Source of the DNA: Prochlorococcus sp. AG-459-D04
Lineage (GTDB): Bacteria; Cyanobacteriota; Cyanobacteriia; PCC-6307; Cyanobiaceae
Assembly (NCBI GenBank): GCA_003212035.1
Contig: QCRA01000006.1
Location: 1-51,026, forward strand
Direction of reading: 5' to 3'
Length of the DNA: 51,026 bases
In this document: piece after piece, positions 43,373-51,026 of the stretch
Position numbering within the stretch: position 1 is the first letter of the stretch
Layout of the letters: each line of letters begins with the position of its first letter
Made by a program: the position numbers and the translations under genes
The notes under the pieces: generated by a model
What the model saw: only the letters and a program-made list of their open reading frames with translations
Database searches by the model: none
What the model was told of the DNA's origin: nothing

Positions 43373-44359
43373 CTAATTAATAACTCCTATTTCTTTTTTT
43401 AATTGATTTATTGTTCCGATACTTAAATAATTTTTAGCACATGTTATTTGAGGTAACCTCATCAATTGAGAACGATTTTTAAATAATGTGTTTTCTACAA
43501 CTGTTAAACTGGGTCCATCACATACTATATGGTTCGAAGCTTTTAAAAGTGAGAGTAATCTACTATTATTGTCTGAAACGGCTGTCATAAGCATTAATTC
43601 ACTACCTCGCATGCTGTGTATAATAACCTCTGCTGCTCTCAATAAACCAGGACTGATACTAACAATACCTACACAACTTCCAGCATTTAATTCCTTGAGG
43701 ATTTTTAATTCTTTTTGAAAGTCGCTCAAGTCAACTGCAATAGCGCGCACTCCATGTTGCTTTGCAACTTTTTCTAGAGGTTGCAAAAAATATCTGCTTG
43801 TGACAATCGTACCATGATTTGAATTACTCAAGACTTTTTCTAATTCTTCCATAGGAATAACTTCTACTGGTACATTAACTTTTGAAGAAAGGTCTTCTGC
43901 TATTAACATAGAAGCCCCAATATCCTCTCTAGGAGTGCTGACTATGATTCTTGATCCGCACTTAATCCTCCAATCAATTTCATTGGTCAATATATCTCTC
44001 GTTTCTTGTAAAGTGCATCCAAGATTTATCAAGTTGTCAATAACCCTCTTTGCTTCTTGATCTGGAGGTTTACTTATTTTATTTTTTGAGTAATCTGATT
44101 TTTTAAATTCTTTTTTAGTAAGATTATCTCTTACATAGATACCTGATCCAGCTATTGCCTCAACGACGCCATCTATTTCTAGTTGTCTGTATACTTTGCT
44201 AATAGTATTCCGATGGAGCCCAGTCTGCATTGCAAGTTGCCTTGTACTCGGAAGTCTGTGACCTGGAGGATAATGTCTTGCTGCTATTGCAAAACAAATT
44301 TGATTATATAGTTGAGTAGATGCTGGGATATCACTTTCTTGTTGAATATGGAATCTCAC
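43373..44359 (-). CDS. plmA: GntR-family transcriptional regulator, PlmA-like
   Basis: 328 aa; IPASTQLYNQICFAIAARHYPPGHRLPSTRQLAMQTGLHRNTISKVYRQLEIDGVVEAIAGSGIYV wHTH; long C-terminal domain as in cyanobacterial PlmA. Confidence 0.7.
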   Translation of the reverse strand: MRFHIQQESDIPASTQLYNQICFAIAARHYPPGHRLPSTRQLAMQTGLHRNTISKVYRQLEIDGVVEAIAGSGIYVRDNLTKKEFKKSDYSKNKISKPPDQEAKRVIDNLINLGCTLQETRDILTNEIDWRIKCGSRIIVSTPREDIGASMLIAEDLSSKVNVPVEVIPMEELEKVLSNSNHGTIVTSRYFLQPLEKVAKQHGVRAIAVDLSDFQKELKILKELNAGSCVGIVSISPGLLRAAEVIIHSMRGSELMLMTAVSDNNSRLLSLLKASNHIVCDGPSLTVVENTLFKNRSQLMRLPQITCAKNYLSIGTINQLKKEIGVIN

Positions 44360-44394
44360 TTTCTATAAACCCTAACTAATTTATTTTTAGCCTT

Positions 44395-44425
44395 AATGAC
44401 ACTTTAACAGTTGTCATTTTTTTTT
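44395..44425. promoter_or_regulatory. Inverted repeat AATGACA-N10-TGTCATT followed by T9, between infC and the GntR gene
   Basis: Perfect 7-bp arms at 44395-44401 and 44412-44418, plus imperfect inner ACT/AGT pairing; T run 44417-44425. Confidence 0.6.
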
Positions 44426-44437
44426 GATAATAATTTT

Positions 44438-45010
44438 TCACCCATCTTCTTTTTTAATGAGGGGAGTTTTTCGAGGGCTTAAAAACATAATCATGTTTCT
44501 CCCTTCTCTTTTTGGTTTTTGTTGAACTTCTGATTGCTCTTCTAAATCATTAGCCATTTTCAAAAGAAGTGTCTCAGCCAAATTTGAGTGTTGAATTTCT
44601 CTACCCCTAAAAATTACAGTACATTTTACTTTATCTCCTGATTTTAAAAATTTGGTAGCTTGACCTATTCGGACATCATAATCATGCTTGTCAATTTTGT
44701 ACCTCATTTTTACTTCTTTAACTTCTGTTTGATGAGATTTTTTCCTGGCTTCTTTAGCTTTCTTTTCTTGTTCAAATTTATATTTTCCGTAATCCATTAT
44801 TCTACAAACCGGAGGATTTGCTTTTTCGCTCACCAAAACTAAATCAAGTTCTCTTTGAGATGCTATTTCTAATGCTTTTAATCTATCTATGACACCTAAT
44901 TGTTTTCCATCTGAATCAACAACTCTCAATTGAGGGTATTTTATTCTTTCATTTATATTTGGTAGCTCTCTAACAGGAGCTCGGCGATCAAAGCGTGGGC
45001 GTGGTGGCAT
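44438..45010 (-). CDS. infC: Translation initiation factor IF-3
   Basis: 190 aa; [50 protein letters not shown]. Confidence 0.96.
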   Translation of the reverse strand: MPPRPRFDRRAPVRELPNINERIKYPQLRVVDSDGKQLGVIDRLKALEIASQRELDLVLVSEKANPPVCRIMDYGKYKFEQEKKAKEARKKSHQTEVKEVKMRYKIDKHDYDVRIGQATKFLKSGDKVKCTVIFRGREIQHSNLAETLLLKMANDLEEQSEVQQKPKREGRNMIMFLSPRKTPLIKKEDG

Positions 45011-45063
45011 TCAGTTAATAAAATAATTTGATTGGATGATGAACAAAATCTATTTTTATAAAG

Positions 45064-45963
45064 TTAGCTTAAAAAAGACTCTATCTTAATTATTGCATCT
45101 TTTAGCAGGTTTTTGTTATCAAGCCAGAGAGGATTATTTTTATTACGAAACCAAGTTTTTTGTCTTTTTGCAAATTGGATCGTTTTTGTCGTAGTTAATT
45201 CAATTGCTTTATCAATAGTTAAATGGTTATTTAAAACTTCCCTAGCTTCGCGATAACCAATGGTTTCTAATATTGGCAAATCAAATCCGTATTTAGAGAT
45301 GAGGTAGTTTGTCTCCTCAATAATTCCAGTTAAAAACATATTTTTTGTTCTTTGTAAAATTCTTTCTTTTAAATTATCTCTATCTAATCCAAGCTCTAGT
45401 ATCCTCCAGTCAGGAGGTTTTTGTACTTTCAAAGTTGACAAAGGTTTTCCTGTTACGTAGAAGACTTCTAAAGCTCTAATTGTTCTAATGTGGTCAGCAA
45501 AATTGATTTTTTTTGTTGATAATGGATCACATTTTTTTAATAAGTCCCAACATTTTTCCTGACCAAGATCTTCCAATTGTTTTCTTAAATCATTTTGAGG
45601 AGGGACATCTGGGACAAAAAAACCTTTTATTATCGAGTTCATATACAATCCGCTCCCTCCAACAAGAAAAGGTAAATTATCTTGTTCAATTTCTCTTTTT
45701 ATTGAGTTTTGAGCAATTCCTTGAAATTGTTTAACATTAATTGGATGGATTGGCTCCTCAATATCTATTAAAAAATGTTTGATTTTTTTTTGTTGATCTT
45801 TAGATGGCTTGGCAGTTCCAATATCCATTGACTTATAAATTTGCCTTGAATCGATATTGTGTATACGAGTTTTAAAATATTCTGCAATTTCAATAGCTAA
45901 TTCTGTTTTGCCACTTGCAGTTGGCCCAATTAAAATTATGACATAGGGCGGATTTGTAGACAT
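45064..45963 (-). CDS. miaA: tRNA dimethylallyltransferase
   Basis: 299 aa; [37 protein letters not shown]. Confidence 0.96.
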   Translation of the reverse strand: MSTNPPYVIILIGPTASGKTELAIEIAEYFKTRIHNIDSRQIYKSMDIGTAKPSKDQQKKIKHFLIDIEEPIHPINVKQFQGIAQNSIKREIEQDNLPFLVGGSGLYMNSIIKGFFVPDVPPQNDLRKQLEDLGQEKCWDLLKKCDPLSTKKINFADHIRTIRALEVFYVTGKPLSTLKVQKPPDWRILELGLDRDNLKERILQRTKNMFLTGIIEETNYLISKYGFDLPILETIGYREAREVLNNHLTIDKAIELTTTKTIQFAKRQKTWFRNKNNPLWLDNKNLLKDAIIKIESFLS

Positions 45964-46113
45964 ATGAATTTCTGAAGAAAAAAATATTAGCTATATAATG
46001 AAAGTGATTAAATTTTTCATTGACTTCGAGCCTTTATCTTATTGCGGTGGTAAGTTTAATGAAAGACCTTTTAAAAATAACATTTTAAAAGTTTAATATT
46101 TTTTTTATATTAA

Positions 46114-48407
<2,294 letters not shown>

Positions 48408-48410
48408 ATT

Positions 48411-48776
48411 TTGGATTTTAGTTCAATAAGTATAATTTTACTCGGCAGTACTTTTGGATTAATACTGAGAATATTTATACAAAATAATTTTAAAAAAAGT
48501 ATTGGTTTTGATATTCAAAATATTTCAATAGTAAATTTTTTATCATCTTTTTTTTTAGGAATATTAGTAGCTTTAAATTTGATCAATAACGAAATATTAG
48601 TATTATTTTATAGCGGTTTTTTAGGATGTTTTAGTACATTTTCTTCTTTTATATATCAACTATTTATCTTATTTAAAAAGAGAAAATTCCTTAGATTATT
48701 TTTTCACTATATTGAAGTGATAATTTTTTCATTCTTCTTCTTTTATTTAGGTTATTTTCTTATTAAGTTTTTTTAA
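48411..48776 (+). CDS. crcB1: CrcB/Fluc-like fluoride channel protein 1
   Basis: 121 aa, TTG start; 4 TM; VNFLSSFFLGIL and SGFLGCFSTFSSF match the CrcB consensus NxxGSFxxG / GFxGxxTTFSTF. Confidence 0.78.
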   Translation: MDFSSISIILLGSTFGLILRIFIQNNFKKSIGFDIQNISIVNFLSSFFLGILVALNLINNEILVLFYSGFLGCFSTFSSFIYQLFILFKKRKFLRLFFHYIEVIIFSFFFFYLGYFLIKFF

Positions 48777-48777
48777 A

Positions 48778-49107
48778 GTGAAAATAAATAACTTTATCTA
48801 TACTATTTTTGCTGCTTACCTAGCTACTTTTTTAAGGTTAATTATAAATAATAATTTTCTTATTTCAATAATTGGATCATTTTGTGTGGGTTTTTTTATC
48901 AGTAAAAGATTAAGTTATTCAACTGAAAAAATTTTATTTAGTGGTTTTTTTTCTTGCTTTACATCCTTTAGCGGATTTATATATTTTTTGTATAAAATTT
49001 TAAATCAAGGAGATTGGATAAAATTTATAATTTTTTTTAATTTAATCATTATCGTTAATCTATTCACAATGCTGTTCGGGTTCTGGATAAGTAGAAAAAT
49101 TACTTAG
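48778..49107 (+). CDS. crcB2: CrcB/Fluc-like fluoride channel protein 2 (divergent)
   Basis: 109 aa, GTG start; 4 TM; LRLIINNNF, SIIGSFCVGFF, SGFFSCFTSFSGF. Confidence 0.75.
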   Translation: MKINNFIYTIFAAYLATFLRLIINNNFLISIIGSFCVGFFISKRLSYSTEKILFSGFFSCFTSFSGFIYFLYKILNQGDWIKFIIFFNLIIIVNLFTMLFGFWISRKIT

Positions 49108-49150
49108 ATTTCATATAATGGTGTTGTTACTTTGATAAGGGATTATATTT

Positions 49151-50557
49151 ATGAATGAAAATAATCTTGAAACAGTTTCATCGTTATCTTCAGATTTAAG
49201 TGAAAGAGAAAATATTACTATTCAACTTGAGGAATTGCTTATCACGGGCAATTATGATGAGGCAAAGTTACTTTTAGAACCTTCTCAACCTGTTGATATT
49301 GCAGATGCTATTGGAAGCCTTCCACTTATATTGCAAGCATTAGCATTTCGATTACTAAAGAAAAATGAAGCAATCGAGGTTTATGAATATTTAGATCCAT
49401 TAGTTCAGCAAACTTTATTAGAAAGACTGCGTTCAGGCGAAGTTTTAGAAATTGTTGAAAAAATGTCTCCTGATGATAGGGTTCAACTTTTTGACGAATT
49501 ACCTGCAAAAGTTGTACGAAAATTTTTGTCTGCACTTAGTCCTGGTGAAAGGAAAGTTACAGCTGAATTACTTGGATATGAGCCTGAAACTGCTGGAAGA
49601 TTAATGACAACTGAATTTATAGACCTTAAAGAGATGCAAACAGCAGAAGAGGCTCTTTCTTTAGTAAGAAAAAGAGCCCCATTTACTGAAACTATCTATA
49701 GTTTATATGTTACAGATAAAGAAAGACATTTAACTGGTATTCTCTCTTTAAGAGACCTTGTAACTGCTGATCCTTCTAAGCCAATAGGAGACGTTATGAC
49801 AAGAGATGTAGTTAACATTTCAACCAATACTAATCAAGAAGAGGTTGCTAGAGCAATACAAAGATATGATTTTTTGGCTCTTCCAGTTGTTGATAAGGAA
49901 AAAAGACTTGTTGGGATAGTAACTGTTGATGATTTAATTGATGTCATAGAACAAGAAGCAACAAGAGACATTTATGCTGCGGGGGCAGTACAACCTGGAG
50001 ATGAAGATGATTATTTCCAAAGTAGTTTGTTTACGATTGCACGAAGAAGAATTTTATGGTTGTTAATTTTGGTTTTGGCAAATGGTTTGACGACAAAAGT
50101 TATAGCTATGAATGATCAAATATTAAAAGAAATAGTTTTATTAGCTGCATTTATTCCACTTCTTATAGGTACTGGCGGAAATGTTGGCGCTCAAAGTTCA
50201 ACGGTTGTCATTAGAGGTTTAAGTACTCAAAAGTTGAAATCTCTTGGTGCAATTAAGGCAGTAGTTAAGGAGGCAATAACAGGCGCTCTTTTAGGTGTTT
50301 TTATGATGCTTGTAGTATTTCCCTTCGCTTGGTGGCAAGGAGAAGGGCCTTTAATAGCTTCTGCTGTGGGAATAAGTTTAATTTCCATAACAACTTTAGC
50401 TGCTACAGCAGGGGCGATTCTCCCTTTGCTGTTTGACAGAATGAAATTGGATCCAGCTTTAATGTCCTCCCCCTTCATCACAACTGTCACTGATATTGCT
50501 GGTGTATTTATTTATCTAAGTACAGCAAAATGGTTATTAAGCTCTCAATTAGTCTAA
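49151..50557 (+). CDS. mgtE: Magnesium transporter MgtE
   Basis: 468 aa; MgtE N domain, CBS pair, TM domain with PLLIGTGGNVGAQSSTVVIRGL. Confidence 0.95.
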   Translation: MNENNLETVSSLSSDLSERENITIQLEELLITGNYDEAKLLLEPSQPVDIADAIGSLPLILQALAFRLLKKNEAIEVYEYLDPLVQQTLLERLRSGEVLEIVEKMSPDDRVQLFDELPAKVVRKFLSALSPGERKVTAELLGYEPETAGRLMTTEFIDLKEMQTAEEALSLVRKRAPFTETIYSLYVTDKERHLTGILSLRDLVTADPSKPIGDVMTRDVVNISTNTNQEEVARAIQRYDFLALPVVDKEKRLVGIVTVDDLIDVIEQEATRDIYAAGAVQPGDEDDYFQSSLFTIARRRILWLLILVLANGLTTKVIAMNDQILKEIVLLAAFIPLLIGTGGNVGAQSSTVVIRGLSTQKLKSLGAIKAVVKEAITGALLGVFMMLVVFPFAWWQGEGPLIASAVGISLISITTLAATAGAILPLLFDRMKLDPALMSSPFITTVTDIAGVFIYLSTAKWLLSSQLV

Positions 50558-50657
50558 ATTCACTAGGTATTTATTCTCATTTTTCTAAAATTGTGGATTT
50601 TTTTGTTTAACTTTACATTTCTTAATGGTATTGTTTACAAAACAACATCCAAACATA

Positions 50658-51026
50658 ATGGCTTCTGAAATAATAAATGAAAATAAACTAGCTTCAATCG
50701 CAAATATTAAAGCTAGTAATGATGTAGATCTTGTAAGATCATACTTGAGGGATATTGGAAGAGTTCCACTACTGTCACATGAGCAAGAAATTACTTTAGG
50801 TAGACAAGTTCAAGAGTACATGGAAGTTGAAAGAACAGAATTAGAAATTATTGAATTGACAGGAGAAAAGCCTAGTATTGATGAATTATCTGCCAAATTA
50901 AATTTAACCTCTTCCATAATTAAAAAAAGATTGAGAGCTGGACAAAGAGCTAAAGAGAGAATGGTTGCAGCGAACTTAAGATTGGTAGTTAGCGTTGCAA
51001 AAAAATATACAAAAAGAAATATGGAA
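50658..51026 (+). CDS. RNA polymerase sigma-70 family factor (group 2-like), truncated by window edge
   Basis: Own translation: MASEIINENKLASIANIKASNDVDLVRSYLRDIGRVPLLSHEQEITLGRQVQEYME...KERMVAANLRLVVSVAKKYTKRNME; sigma region 1.2-2.1. Confidence 0.93.
   Translation, partial: MASEIINENKLASIANIKASNDVDLVRSYLRDIGRVPLLSHEQEITLGRQVQEYMEVERTELEIIELTGEKPSIDELSAKLNLTSSIIKKRLRAGQRAKERMVAANLRLVVSVAKKYTKRNME

Overview
This is an AT-rich, gene-dense core-genome window from a marine picocyanobacterium. Gene content (psbZ, sqdB/sqdX, ycf37-like TPR, DUF561/Ycf23, cyanobacterial SecA insert, PlmA-like GntR) and base composition best fit a high-light Prochlorococcus; this is inference and no search was run. 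I support about 42 CDSs (mnmG truncated at the left edge, a sigma-70 factor truncated at the right edge) and one tRNA-Gly(GCC). Main content: replication/repair (dnaB, dnaX, holA, gyrB, uvrB, mutS), proteostasis (clpX, clpP, tig, secA), translation (rplI, rplT, rpmI, infC, miaA, tilS), glycine cleavage (gcvH, gcvP), sulfolipid synthesis (sqdB, sqdX), amino acid/vitamin synthesis (asd, dapA, lysC, cysE, thiG, ribH, cobH/cbiC), RNase J, two tandem CrcB-like proteins and MgtE. I found no CRISPR array, phage, transposon, defence island or obviously novel multigene system. The best second-look items are: an A8 run in dnaX where both alternative frames stop at once, giving a gamma-like product by slippage; an N-terminal clamp-binding-like motif in MutS; a tandem CrcB pair with complementary degenerate motifs behind gyrB; a strong inverted repeat plus T9 tract upstream of the GntR regulator; a Thr/Lys repeat tail on trigger factor; and a conserved-looking HTH/PLP-enzyme/gcvH/gcvP run.
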